Positions 15,301 through 22,883 of a DNA stretch of 33,682 nt are shown here, one piece after another; the stretch's first letter is position 1, and every line of letters starts with the position of its first letter. The DNA lies in the IMG/VR virus record IMGVR_UViG_3300001533_000912, positions 1-33,682 of that record; one strand, written 5' to 3'. The stretch is from a virus. Below the pieces are notes generated by a model. It did not search any database. It worked only from the letters and a program-made list of their open reading frames with translations, and was not told the origin of the DNA. The position numbers and the translations under genes are program-made.

Positions 15301-15924
15301 TTGGCTGAATATCCAATAGGTGATGCCCCTCGTGACATGGTATTTGCAGGTAATGTTCTACTCATTACAAATGCCAATAGTCAGGACATTACTCCCGTGC
15401 TATTTGAATCCTGCGAAACGCCACAGCCCCCGTCGTTCTCAATGGTGCTGAAAAATATTCAGACCACATGGAAGCTGACGTTTGGCATATTGGGAAATAC
15501 AGAAATTTATACCTACTCCAATGTTATAAACAGGGTTAAACCCAAAGAGGATATATTACCCGACTTCGACGACTACGACCTCGAAGAGTTAGATAATGAC
15601 GGCATTACTTGGAATCCCATCGAGTACCCATGTCCTGAAACCGGCATGATGCGTATAACCGCAGATTTTAACGCCACGGTAGAATTTGCCGGAATAGCAA
15701 TAGAAGCCCAGCCCGAGCGGAATAATCGCATGACCGAAGCCGGAATAGCCAATCCGTTTATGTTGCCCGTGACCTCCGACTACATATCGAATATTGCAAC
15801 TACTTCAACACAAATCCAATTCGAATTTGACTTTCCCAGTTGGCTGGCTAACGGTGCGGAGCGTTCACCCGGCGAATTGTATCAGGATTATAAATTCAAT
15901 CTGCACATACTTTATAAGTTATGA
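12358..15924 (+). CDS. very large tail protein with C-terminal YVTN-type beta-propeller, receptor-binding candidate
   Basis: A 1188-residue protein. Residues ~1-215 are cysteine-rich and Ig/beta-sandwich-like (pairs such as CNC, CSC, CHC). The middle (215-720) consists of further beta-rich segments. Residues ~727-1020 form repeated blades of about 40 residues with patterns such as PELNQMWTCDRTNDLIVRLD, LNKVYVACSVSNQVRIINIY, ETQEIYITNFGSSNVTVLDT and LDGMIYLLCNGADLLCVLDP, typical of YVTN/NHL-like propellers. The last ~160 residues are a separate domain. Propellers bind proteins or sugars, so adsorption to the host is the likely job; the specific ligand is unknown. The stop overlaps the next start by four bases (ATGA). 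Confidence 0.75.
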   Translation: MSCIIQTDLHEIRILPGQSQSREIEVSIPNTTGCNCATNITAINVLSTTGLQVTITTAPSTPISGYCTTPFIIEFDVTALPNFPVNSAGYIGFEFIRSGGGSTLNANIGVMAVPILQNPSISLGDLCKDGYASLKICNESNVSETFTISACSCEDLVEPEIGAWTAVIDSCHCHEFPIIYAPNETQEGERNCTIKINANGYTQIINLYWNEVYCEMETLSWQIGDINDVIVFDNNSFDTSCDTITAGAIGERKVLVIVQQLNDPVVKDEVIYFSPWMFTNSPVWRYNFPGVPTNGFRYSVCDSIAPDGVYAMDWYGFQESQRNGNVTLTISNNGLTLEFSYEFVLMADALDEPNNLPNENPKWLLRNSMGNPVDLNQDFDNSVYVNSRYASFVMTIERITGTFIRDFFNIKCRFEFYGENDIDPNVEIEFAPVVIIDGNTDTTDYLSEIVNRSATITFNYSGYDGAGVAPQGVGLVVIRTDTSNNGIDPWENYDIIFIDLINSTSTNALISVSTPVTNVGGGQFEAVIFINPNGDENALYRFILICQCSTTNPQVRSSISRQIEVVNYDDQHLPMLAVSDITTNVFNGKLANRNIRMPVNTQLEAELFVDMASIDAIIDTKSGGQISSAYEALQSVELRVSEITDEGNEIRYFNPRISRRFSKWVNDSELRGIPSFVNRSSDEFLNLVFPFTIPDNILRQTTSENWFNIDGQNILNPEIVSECQAGVIAVAESIPVSGSPNLNGAIFIPELNQMWTCDRTNDLIVRLDLNTFELLPNIALTAGDSPAGIIYLNGLNKVYVACSVSNQVRIINIYTLNITAVSGITGTGIQRFARNNNNVYYTAFGSNTVHEINITSDAETGSIAVGTQPIDIIFAPETQEIYITNFGSSNVTVLDTALNVVATVALAGQPFRLLFTPTSKVLATYTNTIAEIDTGGFSVTTYSMPSGALGSLALSPLDGMIYLLCNGADLLCVLDPVNISKLAEYPIGDAPRDMVFAGNVLLITNANSQDITPVLFESCETPQPPSFSMVLKNIQTTWKLTFGILGNTEIYTYSNVINRVKPKEDILPDFDDYDLEELDNDGITWNPIEYPCPETGMMRITADFNATVEFAGIAIEAQPERNNRMTEAGIANPFMLPVTSDYISNIATTSTQIQFEFDFPSWLANGAERSPGELYQDYKFNLHILYKL

Positions 15925-17708
15925 GAATCGTAAAAGAAATAGACTTCGGAGGTGGCACACCCGTAGGCACTCCGGTAGATATAGACGTAATTGACGGCGT
16001 TGTTCCTATTGACGTCGTACACGACTGCGACGACTGCGAGGCCGTTAGTTACCTGCCAAATATCCTATGTGATGGTGAGGTAGATTGGTGTTGCGATATT
16101 CCAACCGAAGCGAATACAGGCGGTGATTCCTGTGGCAATTTGAAATATTGCCAGCCCGTTCAAGAATCGCAGTGCATGTATTTTCAGTTCATGATTCAGA
16201 ATACACGAAATGCACCAAATGCGATTTCGTGGCAACAGTTCATTAGTGGCCAGCAAGGCATTACACATACATGGTATCACAGCACGCTGAACCCAACAAA
16301 TTGGACTATAAGAATGCGGATATTTGGGGCTAACGGCATACCTGTAAATGATGCCATAAGTGAAGCGCTAATTACAAACGGATCGGTTTATCTCAAGCGA
16401 GATGAAATAGGATCTACGGGATTCCCTTTTCAGGCGTGGTATAAATGGCATCAACAAATTGAATTTTGTATGCCGGCACGTGGCGCAGGTGTACCGGATG
16501 AATTCTATATCGAGTTCGAGGTTCGCCAATTTGGGTGGACTACAGGAGACGGCATAAAATACAGGAGTGAGCGGTATTGCTATGCGGAATGTCTTAATTG
16601 TGCCGGTATAGTTTGTGTCGATGGTCAATATCCAGACATTGATTGTGTAGGATTGAATTACGTAACGATACAATCGAATGTAAACTTCTCGAAATACAAG
16701 GGCACTGAAACCCCGCCTCAAATCCTGTGGGCTAAGTCAATCTATGCAAAGCGGACTTCACGCTACAAGAATTTGGTATGCCTGATTGCGAGATTCAGGC
16801 TAAGCGATGCCGTAATTGAACGGGAGATACCCGATTTGGAATGCACACCCGTTCGGGTTACTTCATGGCGTACCTATAGTCTATATGGCAATACACCCGT
16901 ACCGCCCTATGTCGCAGAGATGCTGCTGTCTGCATTTAGCGCGCCACTGACAATCATTGACGGCATACAGGTGAATACATCCGGCGTTAGGCGAAATTCA
17001 TCGGTAGGCGATATGTTTGCAATTGACGAATCAAGATTCAGGTTGTTTTTAATATATTTTGCTTATATTTGTATCGGAAAACAAACAAGGCGATCCACCG
17101 CCACCGTGGTACTATTTTATTATTTGTTTGTTATGGCAGATTTATGCAATTGCATCCCTGTATTTCCGGCTTTTGCCCCCAATTGTATTCGTGAACAGAA
17201 AGCCGCCGGTATTGATTTAATCGTACTGAAATTGTGCTCCTATATCTTTACAGATGTAACCGACATCGCAGAATGGACGGCTGCGAAACTATCCGGTAAC
17301 GTAATCTTGATTCCACATATGAAGGCAGTACGTAACGCACCAACTGAAACCACTGACACCAATGCGAGAGGTGGTGAATACACCACAGGTGAAACATACA
17401 GCATTACGGTTACAGATGCCGATATTCCGTATGACCCAACGGTAATATCCCCGAACGTATCATCCCTAAAGCATCCCTTATACGATGCCCTGAAATGGAA
17501 TCCCAACGCTGTTCATTTGGGATGGTTGCAAACAGATGCACCCAATTCCTTCTATGGATTTTACAACATCGACGGTTCAAACATTACTGAGCAATCAGGT
17601 GAAACCGCACTCGAATCTCGTAAATTCATGGGTGACATCAGGTTCAATACAGGAGGTCAATTCCAGCCCGCACCTGTGGCATTATTGAATTTACGCCAAT
17701 TGTATTAA
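15921..17708 (+). CDS. cysteine-rich tail protein, in-frame with a downstream structural protein (possible fusion)
   Basis: The open frame is 595 codons long. Residues 1-~372 are a soluble, Cys-rich beta protein (DCDDCEAVSYLPNILCDGE, YCYAECLNCAGIVC) that fits a tail-tip or fibre component and is start-coupled (ATGA) to the propeller protein. Residues ~373-404 change character abruptly: a hydrophobic stretch followed by QTRRSTATVVLFYYLFV. The underlying DNA (17041-17132) holds a promoter-like site and a hairpin that look intergenic. Residues 405-595 begin with a natural-looking start (MADLCNCIPVF) and are annotated separately. One T fewer in the T5 run at 17046-17050 would create a TAA right after DESRFRLF. 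Either this is a real fusion or the frame is joined by an indel. Confidence 0.7.
   Translation: MRIVKEIDFGGGTPVGTPVDIDVIDGVVPIDVVHDCDDCEAVSYLPNILCDGEVDWCCDIPTEANTGGDSCGNLKYCQPVQESQCMYFQFMIQNTRNAPNAISWQQFISGQQGITHTWYHSTLNPTNWTIRMRIFGANGIPVNDAISEALITNGSVYLKRDEIGSTGFPFQAWYKWHQQIEFCMPARGAGVPDEFYIEFEVRQFGWTTGDGIKYRSERYCYAECLNCAGIVCVDGQYPDIDCVGLNYVTIQSNVNFSKYKGTETPPQILWAKSIYAKRTSRYKNLVCLIARFRLSDAVIEREIPDLECTPVRVTSWRTYSLYGNTPVPPYVAEMLLSAFSAPLTIIDGIQVNTSGVRRNSSVGDMFAIDESRFRLFLIYFAYICIGKQTRRSTATVVLFYYLFVMADLCNCIPVFPAFAPNCIREQKAAGIDLIVLKLCSYIFTDVTDIAEWTAAKLSGNVILIPHMKAVRNAPTETTDTNARGGEYTTGETYSITVTDADIPYDPTVISPNVSSLKHPLYDALKWNPNAVHLGWLQTDAPNSFYGFYNIDGSNITEQSGETALESRKFMGDIRFNTGGQFQPAPVALLNLRQLY
17043..17071 (+). 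promoter_or_regulatory. promoter-like site inside the long ORF, before internal gene at 17133
   Basis: TTG (17043-17045), an 18-base spacer and TATATTTG (17064-17071) match the Bacteroidota consensus. It is the same -7 sequence as before the capsid and the exported-protein genes. Confidence 0.5.
17080..17132 (+). promoter_or_regulatory. stem-loop leader abutting the internal start codon
   Basis: AACAAACAA (17080-17088) is the exact reverse complement of TTGTTTGTT (17124-17132), which touches the ATG at 17133. A small CCAC/GTGG hairpin (17095-17109) lies in between. Folding would hide the ribosome-binding region, or the stem may stabilise the transcript. Confidence 0.45.
17133..17708 (+). CDS. 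putative virion protein, candidate major tail protein (192 aa reading from internal ATG)
   Basis: Starting at the internal ATG gives MADLCNCIPVFPAFAPNC and 191 codons to the shared stop. The promoter and hairpin leader just upstream, which resemble those of the capsid gene, suggest a separately and strongly expressed protein. Among siphovirus structural proteins the tube subunit fits this size and expression. The sequence is beta-rich (LSGNVILIPHMKAV, GEYTTGETYSITVTDADI) and ends with an LESRKFMGDIRF segment, but no family is recognised with certainty. The portal gene begins 12 bases after the stop. Alternatively this is simply the C-terminal domain of the longer ORF. Confidence 0.5.
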   Translation: MADLCNCIPVFPAFAPNCIREQKAAGIDLIVLKLCSYIFTDVTDIAEWTAAKLSGNVILIPHMKAVRNAPTETTDTNARGGEYTTGETYSITVTDADIPYDPTVISPNVSSLKHPLYDALKWNPNAVHLGWLQTDAPNSFYGFYNIDGSNITEQSGETALESRKFMGDIRFNTGGQFQPAPVALLNLRQLY

Positions 17709-17719
17709 TTTCGGGCATT

Positions 17720-19528
17720 ATGCCATTTAATCCCGCTGAATTTTTATCGACAAACCGCCCTGCCGAATTTGACAGGTATTGTGAAAAATTCTATGGGGTT
17801 GCGACACATACCCGAGGGTTCAATGTAGGGCGTTTTTTCAAATTGCGAAGACCCAACGAACCCGATGAGTTCTATAATCATAGAATACTCAATTATCAAG
17901 CCCACTTAAAGGGCGCATGGCTCAGGGCGGAGGATAAACTAAGCCGGATTCTGTCGGTAAGATTCAAGTATGAAAGCAGTGATTACTTGTTCGACTACCT
18001 CAATGCACCGAGGTTCAATAACAAGAATCTATTCAGTTGGTTCAGGGAGTTCGCATACCGCAGACTACTAGAGGACGCCAATGGATTCATTACGTGGTTG
18101 CCATACGGCGAAGGGTTGATTAATCCCAGCGTAAAGGTAGATATAAAGCCGTACATGATTTACAGCATTTATATCTGCGATTTGCCGAAGCATACCAAGG
18201 GTGAATACATTACGTTCTGCATGCCGGAGGTTCGTTATACCTATGGCAAAAAGAATGAATACACCGAAATGGAGTATTGGGCTATCGACCGTGAATGGTA
18301 TTACAAATTATATCGGACTGGCGATCGTGGCGACTGGGTTAGTGAGCCATATTACAGACATGGCTTAGGCGTATTACCGTTAATCGAAATGCCAGGTCTG
18401 CAAACCAATGCGAACACGCCATATAACAACCTCACGGCACAAGCTAAATTCGGGGTAAACTATGACCCATATATTTATAATAAAAAAGGTACGTCATATA
18501 CACTGAATAGTCAATTCCCCTTTTATGTAGATTACAAGGAGTCTTTCTTCATTGGCTTCATTCCGAGTGCAAATACAGCATTGACGCACTTCGCAGATGC
18601 CGAGGCTGCGTTGCTATCCTGTGGCTATCCCATACGGGTTGAGGAGTTTACGCCTTGCAATGAGCGAGCATGTGGCACTAATCCCGCATATCCGGGGATG
18701 ATACTTGGTGACGACGGTAATTACCACACCTGCCATACCTGTGGCGGACACGGATTAATATTACCTAATCCATTAGGGCGATATGTCCGCAGGCGTGTAC
18801 CCGCCGGAATGAACGAAAAGGACTTTGTGACAGAGCCTATTAGTATCATCCGTGGCGTACCCGATGAAGTAAAGATACTTTATGACAACGCATTCGATTT
18901 TGCCAAACGTGCCGAGAATGATGTATGGCTGAAAGATACCGACAAGGTAATGAGTGCGGAACAAGTCGTTGCAGGTAATGACGGCAGTAAATCAATGGTA
19001 AAGAAGATAGGTGATTCCGTTCTGAATACCATTCAGGAAATGATGTATTTCGCCGAATTACTAACACATGGAAGTTCACCTATAATAGTTCCAAGTGTTG
19101 AACCCCCATTAGATTATAACGTACTCGATGAAAACGAAATGATTCACAACATAACAGTTTTGAATAATTCATTCGTTTCAAAATCGGTAAAGATTAAGTA
19201 TGAGAAAGACCTTGCACGGGTTCAAGCCAACGGGAAAGATGAACCCGTCCGCATCATCGAAATCAAAGAAATGTGGGATGTTTTTTACGGACAAGGGGAA
19301 GTCGAATCAGGGCAAGCCGTAATGGTGGGCGGAATGAAGCCGGAGTTAATGCAAAAACACATTGCATGTGATGCGATAATTGCACGCATAATTGCACGTA
19401 ATGGTATTGATTGGATATACAACGCCGATGAAAAGATATTTGCAGATATGGATGCCGAATTTCTTGCAATGAATTTGAGCGCACTTATTACGACACCCAT
19501 AATTGACCCATTCGATATTAACGAGTAA
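17720..19528 (+). CDS. portal protein
   Basis: A 602-residue protein located before the MuF-like head protein, where portals lie. N-terminal helices (AHLKGAWLRAEDKLSRIL), a central beta-rich wing, and a long C-terminal helical part (NAFDFAKRAENDVWLKDTDK, SVLNTIQEMMYFAELL) fit portal architecture, including an SAEQVVAGND segment near the crown/stem helices. Four cysteines in the middle (Cys313, Cys318, Cys338, Cys341; CNERAC and CHTCGG) look like a zinc-binding insert, unusual for a portal. The portal forms the 12-mer ring for packaging and tail attachment. Its stop overlaps the next start by one base (TAATG). Confidence 0.75.
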   Translation: MPFNPAEFLSTNRPAEFDRYCEKFYGVATHTRGFNVGRFFKLRRPNEPDEFYNHRILNYQAHLKGAWLRAEDKLSRILSVRFKYESSDYLFDYLNAPRFNNKNLFSWFREFAYRRLLEDANGFITWLPYGEGLINPSVKVDIKPYMIYSIYICDLPKHTKGEYITFCMPEVRYTYGKKNEYTEMEYWAIDREWYYKLYRTGDRGDWVSEPYYRHGLGVLPLIEMPGLQTNANTPYNNLTAQAKFGVNYDPYIYNKKGTSYTLNSQFPFYVDYKESFFIGFIPSANTALTHFADAEAALLSCGYPIRVEEFTPCNERACGTNPAYPGMILGDDGNYHTCHTCGGHGLILPNPLGRYVRRRVPAGMNEKDFVTEPISIIRGVPDEVKILYDNAFDFAKRAENDVWLKDTDKVMSAEQVVAGNDGSKSMVKKIGDSVLNTIQEMMYFAELLTHGSSPIIVPSVEPPLDYNVLDENEMIHNITVLNNSFVSKSVKIKYEKDLARVQANGKDEPVRIIEIKEMWDVFYGQGEVESGQAVMVGGMKPELMQKHIACDAIIARIIARNGIDWIYNADEKIFADMDAEFLAMNLSALITTPIIDPFDINE

Positions 19529-20418
19529 TGGATAAATTCCTCGATGACATATTAGACGAAATAACCGCAGTCAGTGATGAAGCCACAATGGCTATTATTG
19601 CGAGGCTTCGTAAATTCATTGCCAATAACGCAAGCGCATTTAATATACCCAAGCCCGTACCGGCTACACCTGAGGCTTTACGTGAGTACAATCGCAGGCA
19701 GACCACGGCAATGGCTACGGTTTGGGCGGAACTCGAAGTTGAAATAAATACCGCAATGGGTGGAAGTAATTACCCCAATGCGATATTAGGACTTATTCGA
19801 AAATCATCAGAAATCGAATCCATTGCGAGTAAAACCTTGATTCAATATAAATGGCCGTCAAAGGTTGCAAATGGGTTAGACGTATTAGGTATAGGTGCAG
19901 AACGTGAGGCATTTCGTGAAACCCTTGTGCAATCATTAAGGGCTTCGTTCAGTGATGAAGTCATGCAACCCATCAGGCAAGCCGTGGCATACAATATACG
20001 TGCTGGTGCGAGCACGAAGCAAACCATTCAATTTCTTGATGGACTGCTGAAAAAGAAACCCGGTCAGGAATACGCCAAAATGGCACGGTACACCACGCAG
20101 ATAGTTACTGACGCCGTACTGGGCTATGAGGGTGCAATATATCAAAGGTTCGCAGATGAATACGGCGTAACGGAATGGGGATATGTTGGTAGCCTAATAG
20201 GTGATTCACGCCCGTTTTGTGTACATGTAGTAAACAACTTGAAGGGCAGAATTCCTGCTAATGATTTGGACAAATTGCTGACAAAATATTTGTCCGATAA
20301 AAACCTGAGAAGAGGCATGAGACCCGGCACGAATTCAAAGAATTTCTCACAAAATCGAGGCGGGTACAGATGTAGGCATCGTACATTCCCGATTTACAGA
20401 CCCGCAAAAGATGAATAA
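19528..20418 (+). CDS. MuF-like minor head / head-morphogenesis protein
   Basis: A 296-residue protein immediately downstream of the portal. The helical N-terminal ~170 residues precede an ARYTTQIVTDAVLGYEGAIY helix. The C-terminus (~200-296) has GDSRPFCVHVVNNLKGRI and FSQNRGGYRCRHRTFPI, the conserved C-terminal arrangement of phage Mu gpF-type head proteins (a D-x-R-x-x-C followed by GG-x-x-C-R-H). Such proteins enter the prohead in few copies near the portal. The Cys/His residues may bind metal. No toxin domain is fused at the C-terminus, in contrast to some MuF proteins. Confidence 0.8.
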   Translation: MDKFLDDILDEITAVSDEATMAIIARLRKFIANNASAFNIPKPVPATPEALREYNRRQTTAMATVWAELEVEINTAMGGSNYPNAILGLIRKSSEIESIASKTLIQYKWPSKVANGLDVLGIGAEREAFRETLVQSLRASFSDEVMQPIRQAVAYNIRAGASTKQTIQFLDGLLKKKPGQEYAKMARYTTQIVTDAVLGYEGAIYQRFADEYGVTEWGYVGSLIGDSRPFCVHVVNNLKGRIPANDLDKLLTKYLSDKNLRRGMRPGTNSKNFSQNRGGYRCRHRTFPIYRPAKDE

Positions 20419-20448
20419 AAAATTTCCACTTATAATAATTCAAACCAG

Positions 20449-21348
20449 ATGTTACGACTTCATAATTTTTCTAAACTGAGACAATCCCTAATTTGGGCAT
20501 TGTTTGGCATCATGGGTTACGCAAATGTAAGCGCACAAACCTATCAGGGCACTGTGACCATCTCACAAGTGGCCTCTAATATCCAAATTGCCGAGGGTTT
20601 AAATATTCGTGTCATTCCGGCTTCTGATATCTACGCACAGAAATACGGCAACCAGTTGTATGGCGATAAAATCGCAATCAATAACGGTGCAATTGAGGTC
20701 ATAAAATGGAAATTCAGCGACTACTTATTCATTGTAAGTGGTGATACCATACCCACAATTGATAGCCTGCAAACGAGGATAAATGCACACAATTCGGGCA
20801 CTATCCCGACAATGAAACTATACCATGTGTATAGGATTGTAACAGCTGCACCCGTGCCACCTGATGCCAATACGACCTATTTAATTGGCGACCAAGACAC
20901 AATTTTAATTGCAGACCTCGACGGTGACAGGGATAAATTCTACTGCCTAAAATTTCTACTTGTAAACCCGGGCGCAAATGACCTCATGACAATGCAATTT
21001 AATAACGTAGCAACAGCCTCTTATGACTACCGATATGCCTACGCAGGCAGTACAAGTACTCAGGTTGCAAACAATGCAAGTCAAATAGGCGTTGGTAGCG
21101 TACAAAATGGAAATACGCTTACCACACTGGACTTGGACATCTACGCACAAACGGGAGTAAATCGTATGATACAATGGCAACAAGGAATTACACAAGCCTC
21201 ACAAGCCACGGTGGGATTGCCATTAATTGGCAACGGAGTATGGAAAAACAACACAACTAATATGACCTCTATTAGATTCGGTTCGGCTACGGCTGGGGTA
21301 ATTGATTACGGCGTAGGCAGTGTTGTTTATGTGTACAGATTAAATTAA
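20449..21348 (+). CDS. exported protein of unknown function in the head gene block (299 aa)
   Basis: The N-terminus looks like a Sec signal peptide: basic RLHNFSKLRQ, hydrophobic SLIWALFGIMG, then NVSAQ with a probable cleavage site near residue 29-30. The mature part is beta-rich and rich in Thr, Asn and Ala (VTISQVASNIQIAEG, GSVQNGNTLTTLDLDIYAQ), as in secreted adhesive or fibre-like proteins. No family is recognised. It lies between head-morphogenesis and lysis-type genes. A virion protein would not normally carry a signal peptide, so a role at the cell surface, in lysis, or in helping release is possible. Confidence 0.65.
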   Translation: MLRLHNFSKLRQSLIWALFGIMGYANVSAQTYQGTVTISQVASNIQIAEGLNIRVIPASDIYAQKYGNQLYGDKIAINNGAIEVIKWKFSDYLFIVSGDTIPTIDSLQTRINAHNSGTIPTMKLYHVYRIVTAAPVPPDANTTYLIGDQDTILIADLDGDRDKFYCLKFLLVNPGANDLMTMQFNNVATASYDYRYAYAGSTSTQVANNASQIGVGSVQNGNTLTTLDLDIYAQTGVNRMIQWQQGITQASQATVGLPLIGNGVWKNNTTNMTSIRFGSATAGVIDYGVGSVVYVYRLN

Positions 21349-21360
21349 ATTGCATTCGTT

Positions 21361-21582
21361 ATGATAGAAATAAGCAAATATTACAGAGTAGCCACACGTG
21401 CAGGAATGCGTACCGTTAAGGCTCAACAACAAGTTGCCGTGGGTGTATTTCATGGAATATATTCTATATCGGATTGCATTGAGGCAGGCGACAATGAAGA
21501 CATTGAAATACCACAGGATGCAACAGAGGCAACACAGGAACAGGCGCAAACTTGGGAGGAATGGTATAATGGAAATGATTAG
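21361..21582 (+). CDS. small hypothetical protein (73 aa)
   Basis: Begins MIEISKYYRVATRAGMRTVK and ends with an acidic, Gln-rich tail (ATQEQAQTWEEWYNGND). It starts 12 bases after the preceding stop and overlaps the holin-like ORF by 14 bases. This fits the operon better than the alternative longer frame in the same stretch. No domain is recognised. Confidence 0.6.
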   Translation: MIEISKYYRVATRAGMRTVKAQQQVAVGVFHGIYSISDCIEAGDNEDIEIPQDATEATQEQAQTWEEWYNGND

Positions 21583-21841
21583 GCTTGATGATTCAATGAA
21601 AACCGCACTTGCAATGATGCTGGGAGCAATAACAAGTACAGCGACTTATTTCAGTGGTGCAATTAATAAATTCAGCGTAACTATGGCTTCCGTACCTGTC
21701 CTGAGTATAGAGTTTCTGTACATTGTTTTCACCGCATTTGTAACCGGAATGGCCGGCGCATTTGGTGGTTGGTTTATTCGTAAAATGATTAAACTATTTT
21801 CGAGGCTTATATTTACAGGCAAAAAAGATGAAAGGGAATAA
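21569..21841 (+). CDS. holin-like small membrane protein (90 aa)
   Basis: The start is placed at the ATG at 21569, which follows GGAGG by nine bases; a longer frame upstream would overlap the 73-residue gene completely. Two hydrophobic segments are visible: ~12-30 (MMLGAITSTATYFSGAI, moderate) and ~45-65 (FLYIVFTAFVTGMAGAFGGWF, strong). They are followed by a strongly basic tail (KMIKLFSRLIFTGKKDERE). Two membrane passes, small size and a charged C-terminus are typical of class II holins. It overlaps the DUF5675-like gene by 14 bases, which supports a lysis pair. Sequence alone does not prove holin activity. Confidence 0.5.
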   Translation: MEMIRLDDSMKTALAMMLGAITSTATYFSGAINKFSVTMASVPVLSIEFLYIVFTAFVTGMAGAFGGWFIRKMIKLFSRLIFTGKKDERE

Positions 21842-22313
21842 AATTCAATCCATGATACCCGCCCCGCAGGATTTGGAACTATACCTAATCCCTCATAAAT
21901 TCACCCGGGCATCAAGTATAAGTACGTTGCATATCGGTACACAAAATGCCGTAAGGGAATGCTATATCCTTGAAAGACCATACACGGGTAGCAATGCCCG
22001 TGACGACAAATCAACGCCTGATATTAATGAATCAGAGGCAATTCTACCCGGTAGATACCCGCTTATATTGAGTTGGTCACCAGGGTTTAAGCAAATCATG
22101 TTAGAGGTGCTTAACGTGCCAGGGCGTTCAGGTATTAGGATTCACGTAGCGAATAAACCTAGTCAATTATTGGGTTGCCTTGCACCGGGATTAAGCGCAG
22201 GTAATGATTCCGTAATTAATAGTATGCTTGCATTACAGGCATTAGCTAATAAACTATTACCCCAGTTTCTTTCCGGACGACAGGTATTTCTGAATATTAA
22301 TCGTCCACAATAA
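21828..22313 (+). CDS. DUF5675-like protein, possible lysis function
   Basis: A 161-residue protein. The central pattern ILPGRYPLILSWSPGFKQ, then VLNVPGRSGIRIHVAN and LLGCLAPG, matches the layout I know for DUF5675: GxYPL, SP.F, NVPGR..I.IH.GN, and GC(I/L). The His in IHVAN and the Cys in GCL are placed like the HG...GC pair of L,D-transpeptidase-type folds, but that link is speculative. DUF5675 genes are common in phage lysis regions, and here the gene overlaps a holin-like ORF. It is a candidate cell-wall-acting enzyme; no classical lysozyme or amidase motif is seen elsewhere in the window. Confidence 0.65.
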   Translation: MKGNKIQSMIPAPQDLELYLIPHKFTRASSISTLHIGTQNAVRECYILERPYTGSNARDDKSTPDINESEAILPGRYPLILSWSPGFKQIMLEVLNVPGRSGIRIHVANKPSQLLGCLAPGLSAGNDSVINSMLALQALANKLLPQFLSGRQVFLNINRPQ

Positions 22314-22318
22314 ATTCG

Positions 22319-22326
22319 TATATTTG
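22319..22326 (+). promoter_or_regulatory. -7 box TATATTTG before exported-protein gene
   Basis: TATATTTG, preceded by ATTCG, lies 32 bases before the ATG at 22359, leaving a normal short leader. No clear -33 TTTG is visible. It begins six bases after the previous stop. Confidence 0.5.
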
Positions 22327-22358
22327 CATTGTTTTACTTTCACACATTTTCACGTTTT

Positions 22359-22883
22359 ATGAAAAAATTAGTTCAAATCTTATTCTCCGTGCTCCTTATG
22401 GCAGTTGCATTTGTACCCCCCATTGAAGTAGAAGCACAAACCCCCGACACATTACGAGTCGCAGCAGCATCCGATGGACTTAACACGTGGTATGCCCGTA
22501 CTAATCGCAACGGCAGTTACAGAATTGGTGCGCAAGCCCCATTTGGTACACGTAATCCATTGGCAGTACTTGATACCGTTGGAGTCGATACCATTGACTT
22601 CTATTTGGGTGATACCCGTGTCAAGCGTTATGACGTAACGAAGTTTATTCCGCAAGAAGCCGACTGCTCGACATGTAGTACAAATCAGGACATCGTGGAT
22701 TATTGGAATTGGTATAAATTTCGTGAACCCGTATTGAGTATTTTGACACTGCCAGTTACAACCGTTCAGAGGGATAGCCTATTTAATTGGGGGCCACCTC
22801 CCGTTGGTACAAGGATATTCAATACCACTATTGATAGTCCGCAGATCAGGGTTGCTGGAACAATTAACTGGCGAAACCATTAA
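22359..22883 (+). CDS. exported protein of unknown function (174 aa)
   Basis: A clear Sec signal peptide: MKKLVQ, then ILFSVLLMAVAFVPP, then a VEAQ-type cleavage site near residue 26. The start at 22359 was chosen because the signal peptide then begins directly; an in-frame TTG ten codons upstream is less likely. The mature protein (TPDTLRVAAASDGLNTWYAR, later a CSTCSTNQ motif) is of unknown family. It has its own promoter-like site and is the second secreted protein in this block, after the one at 20449. Confidence 0.7.
   Translation: MKKLVQILFSVLLMAVAFVPPIEVEAQTPDTLRVAAASDGLNTWYARTNRNGSYRIGAQAPFGTRNPLAVLDTVGVDTIDFYLGDTRVKRYDVTKFIPQEADCSTCSTNQDIVDYWNWYKFREPVLSILTLPVTTVQRDSLFNWGPPPVGTRIFNTTIDSPQIRVAGTINWRNH

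Noticed and set aside
21398-21568. Longer N-terminus for the holin-like ORF
   Set aside because: It would overlap the 73-aa gene entirely and reads as a basic, Gln/Arg-rich artefact; GGAGG supports the ATG at 21569.
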